Assembly: GCA_902765735.1 (NCBI GenBank)
Contig: CACXBB010000011.1
Span: forward strand, 1-63,759
DNA: 63,759 nt
Reading direction: 5' to 3'
DNA from: an uncultured Eubacteriales bacterium
GTDB lineage: Bacteria > Bacillota > Clostridia > Christensenellales > Aristaeellaceae
Shown here piece by piece: positions 43,260 to 52,167 of the stretch. The stretch's first letter is position 1; each line of letters begins with the position of its first letter. The notes under the pieces are model-generated. The model made no database searches, had not been told where the DNA came from, and worked only from the letters and a program-made list of their open reading frames with translations. A program made the position numbers and the translations under genes.

Positions 43260-44270
43260 ATGAACCTCTACCCACTGCTGATGGCGCCCGCCTTCCGTTA
43301 CGGCAAGGCAACCCCCTGGGGCGGACACATGCTTCGCGACGTCTTCATGAAGGACGCGCCGGACAACACCGGCGAGAGCCTCGAGGTCTCCACGCTGGAG
43401 GGGCTCGAGAGCATGGTCGCCAACGGGGCCCACGCAGGCAAATCCCTGACCCGTATGGTGGAGCTTTGGGGCGAAGACCTGACCGGACCCATCGAGGGCG
43501 GTTTCCCGCTGGTGCTCAAGCTGCTGGACGCCCAGGAGCCCTCCTCCGTGCACGTGCACCCCGACGATGCCTACGCCCGCGCACACGGCGGCGCGCGGGG
43601 CAAGAACGAGGGTCTGGTGATACTGAACGCCGAGCCCGGCGCGAAGATGGTCTACGGTCTGAAGACCGACGGCGAAAGCCTGAAGGCGATACTGGACGGC
43701 GGCAGCGTCGGCGAGCACCTGCGCTGGGTGAACGTTCAGCCCGGCGACGTGTACTACATCCCCGCCGGCATGGTGCACGCCCTGGGCTCGGAGATACAGT
43801 GCTACGAGCTGCAGGACGCCTGCGACATCACCTACCGCCTCTACGACTGGGACCGCACCGACAGGGACGGCCAGCCCCGGGAAAAACACCCCGAGCAAGC
43901 GCTGGACGTCACCGATCCCGACCTGGCGCTTTATAAGAACGAGGGCACCACGGTGCTTCGCAAGGGCGGCAGCGTGACCTATTACATCTCCAACACCCAC
44001 TTCGAGTTCTGCCGCCTCAACATTTCGGGCAAGATGCCCCTGCCCTCCGGCAGGATGCTGCTTTTAACGCCCCTGGGCGAGTGCGCGCTTCACTGGGACG
44101 GGGAGTCCATGACGCTCAACCCGTTCAGCACGGTGATCGTGCCCGCGGCGATGGAGGGCGTGGTGATCGAGGGCAACACCAAGGTGCTGATGTCCTCCCT
44201 GCCCGACCGCGAGGCGCTCCGGGAGGAGCTGGGCTACCGCGCGGAGAACGTGGCGGGATTGATGGACTGA
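43260..44270 (+). CDS. manA: Mannose-6-phosphate isomerase, class I
   Basis: The 336-residue enzyme interconverts mannose-6-phosphate and fructose-6-phosphate. It has the zinc site SVHVHPDD, then KNEGLVILN, YIPAGMVHALG and the C-terminal YRLYDWDR. It is the short Firmicutes type. GGAGGAG lies 7 bases before the ATG. It ends against a strong hairpin shared with the convergent RhaM-like gene. Confidence 0.92.
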   Translation: MNLYPLLMAPAFRYGKATPWGGHMLRDVFMKDAPDNTGESLEVSTLEGLESMVANGAHAGKSLTRMVELWGEDLTGPIEGGFPLVLKLLDAQEPSSVHVHPDDAYARAHGGARGKNEGLVILNAEPGAKMVYGLKTDGESLKAILDGGSVGEHLRWVNVQPGDVYYIPAGMVHALGSEIQCYELQDACDITYRLYDWDRTDRDGQPREKHPEQALDVTDPDLALYKNEGTTVLRKGGSVTYYISNTHFEFCRLNISGKMPLPSGRMLLLTPLGECALHWDGESMTLNPFSTVIVPAAMEGVVIEGNTKVLMSSLPDREALREELGYRAENVAGLMD

Positions 44271-44280
44271 ACCATATAAG

Positions 44281-44317
44281 CGCGCGGCGCGATTCCGTGA
44301 GGGTTCGCGCCGCGCGT
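44281..44317. terminator. Bidirectional hairpin between manA and the RhaM-like gene
   Basis: GCGCGGCGCGA and its complement with a 12-base loop; the T-tract is weak (CGTTTAT). Confidence 0.65.
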
Positions 44318-44320
44318 CGT

Positions 44321-44920
44321 TTATACGATCCGCCGGATATGCGGGTGCTTCTGGCCGGTGATCCAGTCCACGTCGTCGGTCAGCCAGTCCATGATCTCCA
44401 GCTGGCGGGTCTCCCACGCGATATCGGCGGCCTTCTCCGCCTCCGTGGGTTCGTGGTCGAAGGCTTTGACCTTCTCGCAGTAGCCGAAGATGTAGCCCGC
44501 GCCGTACCAGATGGTGAAGTTGCTGTCCGGGCCCTCGGAGACGGCGTCGCCCCGCTCGGCGATCAGCGCGTCGTGGCGGCGCTTGTACTCCTCGGCGCAG
44601 CCGGGCTTCAGCTTTGTGCAGAACACCCGGTGGCGGATGAGGGACTTGTCCTCGCGCACGATGCCGATGTCGTGGTACATGAGCCGCATACTCCCCGGCG
44701 CGGCCAGCAGCTCGGCGCCGTCCAGCTTCGCAAGTATCGCCTCGCACACCTTTGCCGCGCCGTCCCCGGCGTCCTCGCCGTAGCACAGCAGCAGATCCCC
44801 GATCCCCCAGACCGAGAAGTTGTCCACCCCTTCTCTGCGCGCCAGCGCCCGAAGTTCGTCGGCGCAATCGCCGAGCGCCGCGCCGTTTTCAGCGCGGATG
44901 ATGAATGCCTTGCGTTCCAT
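44321..44920 (-). CDS. Tandem RhaM-like (L-rhamnose mutarotase fold) protein
   Basis: The 199-residue protein is two ferredoxin-like domains. The C-terminal one (about 100-180) matches L-rhamnose mutarotase: VFCTKLKPGCAEEYKRRHDAL with the conserved Arg-His, then NFTIWYGAGYIFGYCE. The N-terminal one (about 1-75) repeats the pattern (AFIIRAENGAALGDCADEL, NFSVWGIGDLLLCYGE) without the histidine. No rhamnose genes adjoin it. It is the last gene of the gerM operon region, after a 192-base gap with CCTCCCTC repeats. Confidence 0.75.
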   Translation of the reverse strand: MERKAFIIRAENGAALGDCADELRALARREGVDNFSVWGIGDLLLCYGEDAGDGAAKVCEAILAKLDGAELLAAPGSMRLMYHDIGIVREDKSLIRHRVFCTKLKPGCAEEYKRRHDALIAERGDAVSEGPDSNFTIWYGAGYIFGYCEKVKAFDHEPTEAEKAADIAWETRQLEIMDWLTDDVDWITGQKHPHIRRIV

Positions 44921-44955
44921 GGTATTGCCTCCGTGTCAGATTTCGTAACTGTTCC

Positions 44956-45107
44956 GTCCGGTCTGAGTGGACTCCCTCAGTCAGCTTCGCTGACAGCTCC
45001 CTCGGAGAGGGAGCCTTTTGGTGCCGAGAGCATCCCTGTCAGTGTCGATAAGCCTCCCTCTTAGAGGGAGGTGGCCCGCGAAGCGGGTCGGAGGGAGTCC
45101 GGGAATG
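44956..45107. repeat. CCTCCCTC variant of the palindromic repeat
   Basis: CTCCCTCAGTCAGCTTCGC...TCCCTCGGAGAGGGAG and CCTCCCTCTTAGAGGGAGG with arm GGCCCGCGAAGCGGGTCGG. It is related to the unit at 19080-19125. Confidence 0.75.
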
Positions 45108-45112
45108 AACCG

Positions 45113-45403
45113 CTACAAGATTTCAAAGTCGCAGGCCACCGAGCCGCTGCGCACCTCGTGCATGCGCTTCTTCACGGGCAGGTGCACCGGGTGGGTCTGG
45201 TAGGCGTCGAAGGCCTCCCGGGTCTCAAACAGCGTGATCAGCGCCAGGTCGTAGCTGCGTTCGCTGTGCAGCACGTCCGCGCCGGCCTCCAGGTCCACCA
45301 TGCCCTCGATTTTGCCCTTCATGCCGTAGAAATTCTTCACCAGCCGGGGAATCTCGTCCTTGAACTCATCCTTGATCTTGAACATCACGATATGCCGGAT
45401 CAT
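45113..45403 (-). CDS. Dabb (dimeric alpha-beta barrel) domain protein
   Basis: The 96-residue protein begins MIRHIVMFKIKDEF, typical of Dabb/stress-responsive barrel proteins, and continues with GMKGKIEGMVDLEAGAD and YDLALITLFETREAFDAYQTHP. Family members range from stress proteins to cyclases; no specific role can be assigned. Its GGAGG overlaps the yfcE stop codon. Confidence 0.88.
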   Translation of the reverse strand: MIRHIVMFKIKDEFKDEIPRLVKNFYGMKGKIEGMVDLEAGADVLHSERSYDLALITLFETREAFDAYQTHPVHLPVKKRMHEVRSGSVACDFEIL

Positions 45404-45415
45404 CCGTATCTCCTC

Positions 45416-45880
45416 CTACAATTCAAGTAATGTGGGTATGACGCGCTTGCCGTCCAGCGTGAGCACCGCGTAGCGCCCCCGCATCAGCGCGCCGGGGTTG
45501 ACCATCATGACCGGCCCCACGTATTGGGCGGCGGCCTCGTGGGTGTGGCCGTAGAGCACGATGTCCACGCCGTGCTCCCCGGCGTAATAGGAGAGCTGAT
45601 CAAGCCCCCACTTCACGTCGTGCAGATGCCCATGGCAGGCCAGTATGCGGTGCCCCTCATAGCTGGCGAACACCTCCCGACCCACCTTGGAGAACATGTC
45701 GCAGTTGCCCGCCACGAACTGCATCGGCATCTTCAGCCGCCGGGACAGCCAGCGGGCCTCGGCCTCGCCGTCGCCCAGGTGGAACACCGCGTCGAACTTC
45801 TCCCGGTTGGCGACCTCCAGGAAGCGCTCCGTCCAGAACCTGCTCTGGTGGCTGTCGGACACGACCCCCAGCCTAACCAT
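45416..45880 (-). CDS. yfcE: YfcE/MJ0936-type metallophosphodiesterase
   Basis: The 154-residue enzyme has a complete metal site: [25 protein letters not shown] and YGHTHEA. Proteins of this family hydrolyse phosphodiesters such as bis-pNPP in vitro; the physiological substrate is unknown. The start codon overlaps the rph-rdgB stop by 8 bases, a common arrangement in Clostridia. Confidence 0.9.
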   Translation of the reverse strand: MVRLGVVSDSHQSRFWTERFLEVANREKFDAVFHLGDGEAEARWLSRRLKMPMQFVAGNCDMFSKVGREVFASYEGHRILACHGHLHDVKWGLDQLSYYAGEHGVDIVLYGHTHEAAAQYVGPVMMVNPGALMRGRYAVLTLDGKRVIPTLLEL

Positions 45881-47204
45881 TTTCGGCCTCCAGCCTGTCG
45901 AGCACCATCCGCGCGGCGCGGGCCCGGTGGGACACGCCGTTCTTGGCCTCCGGCGACGCCTCTGCGAAGGTCACGCCCAGGTCGTCGGATAAAAACAGCG
46001 GGTCGTAGCCGAAGCCGCCGTCGCCCCGGTATTCGTCGATGATCTGCCCGTCGCACCGTCCGTAGACCACGATGTCCTCATGCCCGGGCCGGCAAAGCGC
46101 CAGCACCGCGCCGTAGTGGGCCCTGTGGGGCTTCGGCTTGTCGGCCAGCTCCTTCAGGAGCAGTCGGTTGTTGGTCTCGTCGTCCCCGTGGACGCCGCAG
46201 TAGCGCGCGGAGTGCACGCCGGGCCGGCCGCCCAGCTGGTCCACGCACAGCCCGGAGTCGTCCGCCAGCGTGGCGCAGCGGCAGATGTCCATCAGCGCGT
46301 GGGCCTTGATGAGGGCGTTTGCCTCGAAAGTCTCGCCGTTCTCCTCCACGTCGATCTCGACGCCCGTCTCCCGCATGGAGACCACGTCGAAGCGCTCCCC
46401 GAGTATCTGCCTGAATTCCCTCAGCTTGCCGAAGTTGTTGCTGGCGATCACCAGCCGGGGCTTCCGGCAGATCACCTGCGCCCGCTCGCCCAGGGCGGCG
46501 CACTGGGCCTCCATGAGCTCAAGGCAGCCCTTCTCGCCCAACGAGAGCAGTTGATCCAGCTCCCCGCGGGTGTAGCAGCGGCCCTCACCGGTGCCCTGCA
46601 CCTCCACGAAGCCCAGTTCGCCCTTGCCGTCGCGGGTCATGACGATGTTCATGTCCACCTGGGCGCGGCTGTCCTGGGCGTACTCCAGATCGAGGGTGCA
46701 CACGTCGTCGATCACCCCGGCGGACACCGCCGCCACCTGCCGAATGATAGGCGAATCGACCAGCTTGCCCTCCTGCATGAGCCTGTCCACGGCGATGCAC
46801 AGCGCCGTGAACGCGCCGGTGATGGAGGCTGTGCGGGTGCCGCCGTCGGCCTGTATGACGTCGCAGTCGATGTAGATCGTGCGCTCCCCAAGCCGCGTGA
46901 GGTCGCACGCCGCGCGCAGGGAGCGCCCGATGAGCCGCTGGATCTCCACGCTGCGGCCGTCCTTCTTGACGCCGTCCCGCGGCTTGCGCGTGGACGTGGA
47001 GCCGGGCAGCATGGCGTATTCCGCCGTCAGCCAGCCCTTCCCCTTCCCCTTCAGGAACGGAGGCACGCCCTCCTGCACCGAGGCGGTGCAGATCACGCGG
47101 GTCCTGCCGCATGAGATCAGCACGGACCCCGCCGCCATCTCCGTATAGTCCGGCACGATGCGCACCATGCGCAGCGCGTCACAAGCCCTGTCCATCGTAT
47201 CCAT
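45873..47204 (-). CDS. rph-rdgB: Fusion of ribonuclease PH and XTP/dITP diphosphatase
   Basis: The 443-residue protein joins two enzymes. Residues 1-245 are RNase PH ([45 protein letters not shown]), which trims tRNA 3' ends. Residues 248-443 are the RdgB/HAM1 pyrophosphatase ([50 protein letters not shown]), which removes ITP and XTP. Both active sites look intact. The linker is very short. Fusions of these two genes occur in some Firmicutes. The gene lies downstream of gerM. Confidence 0.94.
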   Translation of the reverse strand: MDTMDRACDALRMVRIVPDYTEMAAGSVLISCGRTRVICTASVQEGVPPFLKGKGKGWLTAEYAMLPGSTSTRKPRDGVKKDGRSVEIQRLIGRSLRAACDLTRLGERTIYIDCDVIQADGGTRTASITGAFTALCIAVDRLMQEGKLVDSPIIRQVAAVSAGVIDDVCTLDLEYAQDSRAQVDMNIVMTRDGKGELGFVEVQGTGEGRCYTRGELDQLLSLGEKGCLELMEAQCAALGERAQVICRKPRLVIASNNFGKLREFRQILGERFDVVSMRETGVEIDVEENGETFEANALIKAHALMDICRCATLADDSGLCVDQLGGRPGVHSARYCGVHGDDETNNRLLLKELADKPKPHRAHYGAVLALCRPGHEDIVVYGRCDGQIIDEYRGDGGFGYDPLFLSDDLGVTFAEASPEAKNGVSHRARAARMVLDRLEAENG

Positions 47205-47227
47205 GGGGTATCATTCCTTCCGTATTA

Positions 47228-48343
47228 TCAATCCATCTCAAAAAGCGCGTTCGACTGGGTCTGTATGGCCTCGTAGTAGATCGAATCGGCGATGTTCATG
47301 AAGCTCGGCACGCCGAGCTCGCCCTGGGCGGCGTCGTATTTCTGCCCGTCCACGTAAATCTCCACCGACTTCACGCCCTCAAACTGCGTGCAGGTCAGCA
47401 CCAGCGCCTTGAGCGCCAGCCGGCCGCCGTCGGAATTTTGCACGAGGTTTACGAATTCCCCGGTGAAATTGAGCTTCGCCACGCCGTCCTCCACCTTCAC
47501 GTCGATGAGTCCGCAGCCCGCCGGGACCACGCTCTCCAGCATCTCGTCGCCGGTGGGACCCTTGGCCAGCTCCAGTACGGCGGTGTTGATGTCGGACTGG
47601 CCCTCCACCATGCGGGTCACCGGCACGATCACCGCCCCGGAATCCGCCGGGAAGTACAGCATCACGGGGCTTGCGTCGGTCACACTCATGGTGGGCTCCA
47701 TGGACTCCACGTTGATGTCGCCCCGGGTGAAGGTCTTGGACACATCGGTGCCGTGGGTCAGCTTCTCTCGCTTCTGCCCGCCGATCAGGAATTCCACCCG
47801 GTCCACGGTGTCGAACTCGGTGAGCGTCTGCACGATGGCGTCGATCATGTTGCTCTCCGCGGCGGCGTCGGCCATGTCCAGCACCTCGCGGCCCAGGTCG
47901 ATCCGGGCGAGGCCGCCGGAGATGTCCAAGTCGATGGAGGTGTTCTCCGGCAGCACCGTACGAAGCCCCAGCCGCGCGGCCTGCATGTCGTTGTCCGGCG
48001 ACTGCACCATCATCGACAGCGTGGCCTTGGCGATGCCGTCCGCCAGCGGCACCGAGCACATCACCGGCACCAGATAGCCGTAGTTGTCCTGATAGTAGAC
48101 GATGGTCGAGGTCTTCTTCGCCGCCTGCGCGGGCGTGACGGTGTGAGTGGTCGTCGTCTCCGGGGCAGTTGTCGCCGCCGGGGCGGGGGTAGCCTGCAGC
48201 GCGGCGGTGGGCGTGGGCGCGGCCAGGGAGGCCGAGTCCGCCGGCTTCAGCCACAGCGACCACGTGCTGATCAGCGCGATGGCGACCAGTATCAGCGCCA
48301 GCGCCAGATAGTAGACCTTTCTCTGATTCTGTGAGATATTCAT
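47228..48343 (-). CDS. gerM: GerM domain protein (two GerM modules)
   Basis: The ATG at 48343 has GGAGG 7 bases upstream; 371 residues. A transmembrane/signal anchor (about 13-33) is followed by a Thr/Ala/Pro linker and two GerM modules (about 80-200 and 215-345; LVPVMCSVPLADGIAKATLSMM and VIVPVTRMVEGQSDINTAVLEL), as in GerM of Bacillus, a mother-cell protein of sporulation and germination. Unlike Bacillus GerM, no lipobox is evident. It heads the operon gerM, rph-rdgB, yfcE, Dabb. Confidence 0.88.
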   Translation of the reverse strand: MNISQNQRKVYYLALALILVAIALISTWSLWLKPADSASLAAPTPTAALQATPAPAATTAPETTTTHTVTPAQAAKKTSTIVYYQDNYGYLVPVMCSVPLADGIAKATLSMMVQSPDNDMQAARLGLRTVLPENTSIDLDISGGLARIDLGREVLDMADAAAESNMIDAIVQTLTEFDTVDRVEFLIGGQKREKLTHGTDVSKTFTRGDINVESMEPTMSVTDASPVMLYFPADSGAVIVPVTRMVEGQSDINTAVLELAKGPTGDEMLESVVPAGCGLIDVKVEDGVAKLNFTGEFVNLVQNSDGGRLALKALVLTCTQFEGVKSVEIYVDGQKYDAAQGELGVPSFMNIADSIYYEAIQTQSNALFEMD

Positions 48344-48449
48344 TCGGAACCCTCCTTGTGACATGCGTTTCGATTCAATCTATTCCGCCGCACCGGAAGG
48401 TATGCGCGATTTGCCGGACCGTCACCATTTACCTGTCAGGGGAGTTTGT

Positions 48450-48591
48450 GGGGGGACGACCTCTTCCGCCTCACTGCGTTCGGCACCTTCCCCTGAAGGG
48501 GAAGGCAAGTGTACGCGAATCCAAAAGCCTTCCCCTTCAGGGGAAGGTGGATTAATGCCGTCAGGCATTAAGACGAAAGAGGTCGTCCCCC
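48450..48591. repeat. CTTCCCC cassette bounded by GGGGGACGACC inverted ends
   Basis: Same plan as 25537 and 40703: outer GGGGGACGACCTCTTCCG and its complement, two CCTTCCCC hairpins inside, and a private arm (ATTAATGCCGTCAGGCATTA) in the right half. The remainder of 48344-48723 has only the rqcH promoter. Confidence 0.85.
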
Positions 48592-48661
48592 GCTTCCTGA
48601 CAACATGGACAAACGTCAACCCCAAACCGTGTTTACTGATATTTTATCACAGATATTGCGG

Positions 48662-48690
48662 TTGCGCAATCCGTCCTGTTGCGTTATAAT
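48662..48690 (+). promoter_or_regulatory. Promoter of rqcH
   Basis: TTGCGC-17-TATAAT, 33 bases before the start codon. Confidence 0.7.
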
Positions 48691-48723
48691 GGTTATATCT
48701 GTTTATTGTCGGAGGAAAGAGCC

Positions 48724-50448
48724 ATGCCCATGGACGGACTGACGCTGGGCCTGATCGCCCGGGAGCTGAGCAGCGCGCTGGTGGGGGGCCGCATTGCGAA
48801 GGTGGTGCAGCCGGAGCGGGACGAGATCATACTGACCGTCCGCAACAACGGCGAGAACCGCCAGTTACTGCTGTCCGCCACGGCCAACTGCGCCCGGGCG
48901 CACCTGACCCGTGTCAAAAAGAACAACCCGCTGGAGCCGCCGGCGCTGTGCATGCTGATGCGCAAGCACATCGTGGGGGGCCGGGTGGCGGCGATACGCC
49001 AGATCCTCGCCGACCGCATCCTCGAAATCGAGATCGAGCACCGCGACGAGCTGGGCGACCCCGCCCGCAAGAGGTTGATTTGCGAGTTCATGGGCAAGCA
49101 CTCCAACCTGATCTTCGTGGACGAGGGCGGCAGGATCATCGACAGCGCCCGCCGGGTCAACGACCAGATCTCCTCGGTGCGCGAGGTGCTGCCGGGGCTT
49201 CGGTACGAACTGCCCCCGGCCCACGGCAAGCTCGACTACGACGCGGTGACCGCCGACGCGCTCTACGCCGCCATGGCGGGCATGAACGGCCGGCTGCACA
49301 AACTGATCGCGCAGACCGTCAGCGGCATGTCCACCCAGACCGCCCGGGAGCTGGCGTTTCGCGCCACGGGCAGCGAGGAGGCGCACTCCGACGAGATCGA
49401 CCTGCGCGCCTGCTGCGCAAGCATCGCGGACAATCTACGGGCCATCCCCGGGCACATCGCCCCGGCGGTGCTGCTGGACGAGACCGGCGCGCCTGCGGAC
49501 GTGGTGGCCTTCGAGTACCGAAGCCGCGCCCACCTGCGCGCGGAGCCCTACCCCACCATCTCCGAGGCGGCGGACGCCTTCTACCGCACCCGGGACATGA
49601 ACGAGCGCATCCAGCAAAAGAGCGCCGCCATCCACCGCACCCTCAAGAAGAACATCGAGCGCCTGGAGCGCAAGCTGGCGCTGCAGCGGGAGGCGCTGCT
49701 GGGCAGCGAGCGCATGGAGGAGTACCGCCTGAAGGGCGAGCTGCTCACCGCCAACCTGCACCTGGCACAGAAGGGCATGAAGTCCGTGGACCTTCCGAAT
49801 TACTACGAGCCGGACATGCCGCTTCTGACCGTCGAGCTGGACGAGAAGCTGTCCCCCGGCCAGAACGCCCAGAAGTATTTCAAGCTCTACCAAAAGGCCC
49901 GAAACGCCAAGACGCTGGCGGCGGAGCAGATCGAAAAGACAAGCGCGGAGCTCAACTACCTGGAGGGGCAGATGGACAACCTGTCCAAGTGCCGGGAGGA
50001 ATCGGAGCTGTTCGAGCTTCGGCAGGAGCTGGAGAAGTTCGGCTACGTGAAGCCCAACCGCAGCCGCCGGCAGCTAAAGCAGCTGCCGCCCTCGAAGCCC
50101 ATGAAGTTCACCGCCCCCTCGGGCCGGGTGGTGCTGGTGGGCAAGAACAACCTGCAAAACGACAAGCTGACCTTCACCGCCCAGCCCGACGAGGTGTGGC
50201 TGCACGCCAAGGACATGCCCGGCTCCCACGTGATCATCGTCGATCCGAACCCGGACGACGCCACCATCGGCTGGGCCGCGCGGCTGGCGGCGGCGTACTC
50301 GAAGGGCGGCGCGTCCTCCCGGGTGCCGGTGGACTACACCCTGAGACGCTATGTCAAAAAGCCCGGCGGCGCGAAGCCGGGGTTCGTGATCTACACCCAC
50401 CAGCGCACGCTGTCGGTGGAACCCTTGAAGATCGAGCCGGACAGATAG
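48724..50448 (+). CDS. rqcH: Rqc2-homologue RqcH (NFACT / FbpA family)
   Basis: The ATG at 48724 has GGAGG 8 bases upstream; 574 residues. The NFACT-N domain (about 1-180), a helix-hairpin-helix region, a coiled coil (about 290-440) and NFACT-R with EVWLHAKDMPGSHVIIV are complete. RqcH binds stalled 50S subunits and adds C-terminal alanine tails. Older annotations call it fibronectin-binding protein. DUF1836 follows. Confidence 0.94.
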   Translation: MPMDGLTLGLIARELSSALVGGRIAKVVQPERDEIILTVRNNGENRQLLLSATANCARAHLTRVKKNNPLEPPALCMLMRKHIVGGRVAAIRQILADRILEIEIEHRDELGDPARKRLICEFMGKHSNLIFVDEGGRIIDSARRVNDQISSVREVLPGLRYELPPAHGKLDYDAVTADALYAAMAGMNGRLHKLIAQTVSGMSTQTARELAFRATGSEEAHSDEIDLRACCASIADNLRAIPGHIAPAVLLDETGAPADVVAFEYRSRAHLRAEPYPTISEAADAFYRTRDMNERIQQKSAAIHRTLKKNIERLERKLALQREALLGSERMEEYRLKGELLTANLHLAQKGMKSVDLPNYYEPDMPLLTVELDEKLSPGQNAQKYFKLYQKARNAKTLAAEQIEKTSAELNYLEGQMDNLSKCREESELFELRQELEKFGYVKPNRSRRQLKQLPPSKPMKFTAPSGRVVLVGKNNLQNDKLTFTAQPDEVWLHAKDMPGSHVIIVDPNPDDATIGWAARLAAAYSKGGASSRVPVDYTLRRYVKKPGGAKPGFVIYTHQRTLSVEPLKIEPDR

Positions 50449-50464
50449 AAGGGAGATGGGAGCC

Positions 50465-50947
50465 GTGGCCCCCGGATTTCAGGAAATCAACGCCTTTGCG
50501 CCCGTGCCCTGGGAGCAGATCCCGGACCTCGGGCTGTACATGGATCAGGTCATCACCTTCATCGGGCGCATCTACCAGCCGCTCTACGGCGCGGACATGA
50601 AGAAATACCTGTCCCCCGCCATGATCAACAACTACGTCAAGAGCCGCCTGATCCCCCGCCCCGCGGGCAAGAAGTACAGCCGGGAGCAGATCGCGCTGCT
50701 GATCATGATCGTGGCCTTAAAGCAGGTGTCCGCCATGGAGGAGATCCGCGCCATGCTGGCCCTGCGGGAGGGCCAGACAGTTGAGGCGCTCTACACCGCC
50801 TTCTGCAACCGGTTCAGTGAGGTGATCCACTCGCTGCGCGTCGATGATGCCGACCCCCTGGACGCCGCGCTGGATTTCGCCATACTGGCCTCCGGCTTTC
50901 GCGCGGGCTGCGCGGCGGCGCTGAGCGGAGAAGTGGTGGAAGGCTGA
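50465..50947 (+). CDS. DUF1836 protein with a MerR-like helix-turn-helix
   Basis: A GTG at 50465 is preferred because GGGAG lies 9 bases upstream; an ATG at 50456 is too close to it. The 160-residue product has YLSPAMINNYVKSRLIPRPAGKKYSREQIALLIMI, reminiscent of MerR-type binding helices, then an all-helical C-terminal part. Members are thought to be regulators, but targets are unknown. It follows rqcH by 16 bases and ends at a strong hairpin. Confidence 0.82.
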   Translation: MAPGFQEINAFAPVPWEQIPDLGLYMDQVITFIGRIYQPLYGADMKKYLSPAMINNYVKSRLIPRPAGKKYSREQIALLIMIVALKQVSAMEEIRAMLALREGQTVEALYTAFCNRFSEVIHSLRVDDADPLDAALDFAILASGFRAGCAAALSGEVVEG

Positions 50948-50952
50948 TAAAG

Positions 50953-51002
50953 CATGACAGGGCGGGCTGAATCCCTCGGGGATTCGGCCCGCCCTGTCAT
51001 GT
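50953..51002 (+). terminator. Strong hairpin after DUF1836
   Basis: CATGACAGGGCGGGCTGAAT and its complement form an almost perfect 22-bp stem with a 4-base loop; only TTT follows. Confidence 0.8.
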
Positions 51003-51057
51003 TTCGCGTCCGCGCTGCTTACAATTACGTCAGATCAATCGCAATGCGGAGGCGGAC

Positions 51058-52167
51058 ATGAAGCGAATCGCGCTGGTGCTGATACTGATGCTGATGATGC
51101 CCGGGGCGTCGGCCTCGGAGGCGCTGACGGTGGCCGCCAAGGGCGCGGTGCTGATCGACGCCGCCAGCGGGCGGGTGCTGTTCGACCAAAACGCCGACGC
51201 CCAGTACCCCATGGCCTCCACCACCAAGGTGATGACCACGCTGTTGGCGCTGGAGAACGCGGCGCTGGACGAGACGGTCACCGCGGGCAAGAACGCCGCC
51301 GGGGTGACGGGCACGTCGCTGTACCTTTCCGAGGGCGAAAAGCTGTCCATGGAGCACATGCTCTACGGCCTGATGCTTCGAAGCGGCAACGACGCCGCGG
51401 TGGCGGTGGCGGAGCACGTCGCGGGCAGCGTGCCCGCCTTCGCGAAGATGATGAACGCCCGGGCCGCCGAGCTCAACGCCGACGCCCACTTCGTCAACCC
51501 CCACGGCCTGGACGCCGACGGCCACAAGACCTCGGCGCTGGGGCTGGCGCGCATCATGCGGGAGGCCATGAAGAACGAGACCTTCCGCACCATCACCGGC
51601 ACGAAGCGCAAGGTGATCCCCTGGGTGGGCAACGAGTACAGCCGGGTGCTGGAGAACAAGAACAAGCTGCTGAGCACCTACGAGGGGGCCACCGGCGGCA
51701 AGACCGGCTATACAAGCAAGGCGGGGCGCTGCCTGGTGTTCTCGGCGAAGCGGGACGGGCTGGAGCTCATCGGCGCGCTGCTCAACTGCCCCACCTGGTT
51801 CGACACGGCCACCGCCATGCTGGACTACGGCTTCGACAGCTTCCGGCTGGAGCAGGCCTACGCCCCCGGGGAGGTGGTGCGGGCGCTGCCGGTGCTCAAC
51901 GGCATGGACCGGGCGGTCAACGTGGCCGCGGCGGAGGGGCTCTCCGGTGCGGTTCGCATCGGCGCTCCGGTGGACGTCATGGTCACCCTGCCCGACCAGG
52001 CCGAGGCCCCGGTGCGCGCCGGGGACATACTGGGCACCGCCGCCATCAAAAGCGACGGCGGCGTGATCGCCCAGTGCAATCTCGTCGCCGTCAACACCGT
52101 GGAAAAGCTGGACATCCGCCAGGCCTTCAGGCGCCTGCTTCGGAACTGGACGCTGCTGTTTCGGTGA
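51058..52167 (+). CDS. dacF: D-alanyl-D-alanine carboxypeptidase (DacF type)
   Basis: The 369-residue penicillin-binding protein has a signal peptide (1-20), the SxxK motif MASTTKVM (Ser about 53), SGN (RSGNDAAV), KTG (GGKTGYT) and a C-terminal PBP5-like beta domain. It trims pentapeptides in the wall; in sporulating species DacF acts on the spore cortex. GGAGG stands 5 bases before the ATG. Its last 41 bases overlap the convergent WG-repeat gene. Confidence 0.94.
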   Translation: MKRIALVLILMLMMPGASASEALTVAAKGAVLIDAASGRVLFDQNADAQYPMASTTKVMTTLLALENAALDETVTAGKNAAGVTGTSLYLSEGEKLSMEHMLYGLMLRSGNDAAVAVAEHVAGSVPAFAKMMNARAAELNADAHFVNPHGLDADGHKTSALGLARIMREAMKNETFRTITGTKRKVIPWVGNEYSRVLENKNKLLSTYEGATGGKTGYTSKAGRCLVFSAKRDGLELIGALLNCPTWFDTATAMLDYGFDSFRLEQAYAPGEVVRALPVLNGMDRAVNVAAAEGLSGAVRIGAPVDVMVTLPDQAEAPVRAGDILGTAAIKSDGGVIAQCNLVAVNTVEKLDIRQAFRRLLRNWTLLFR

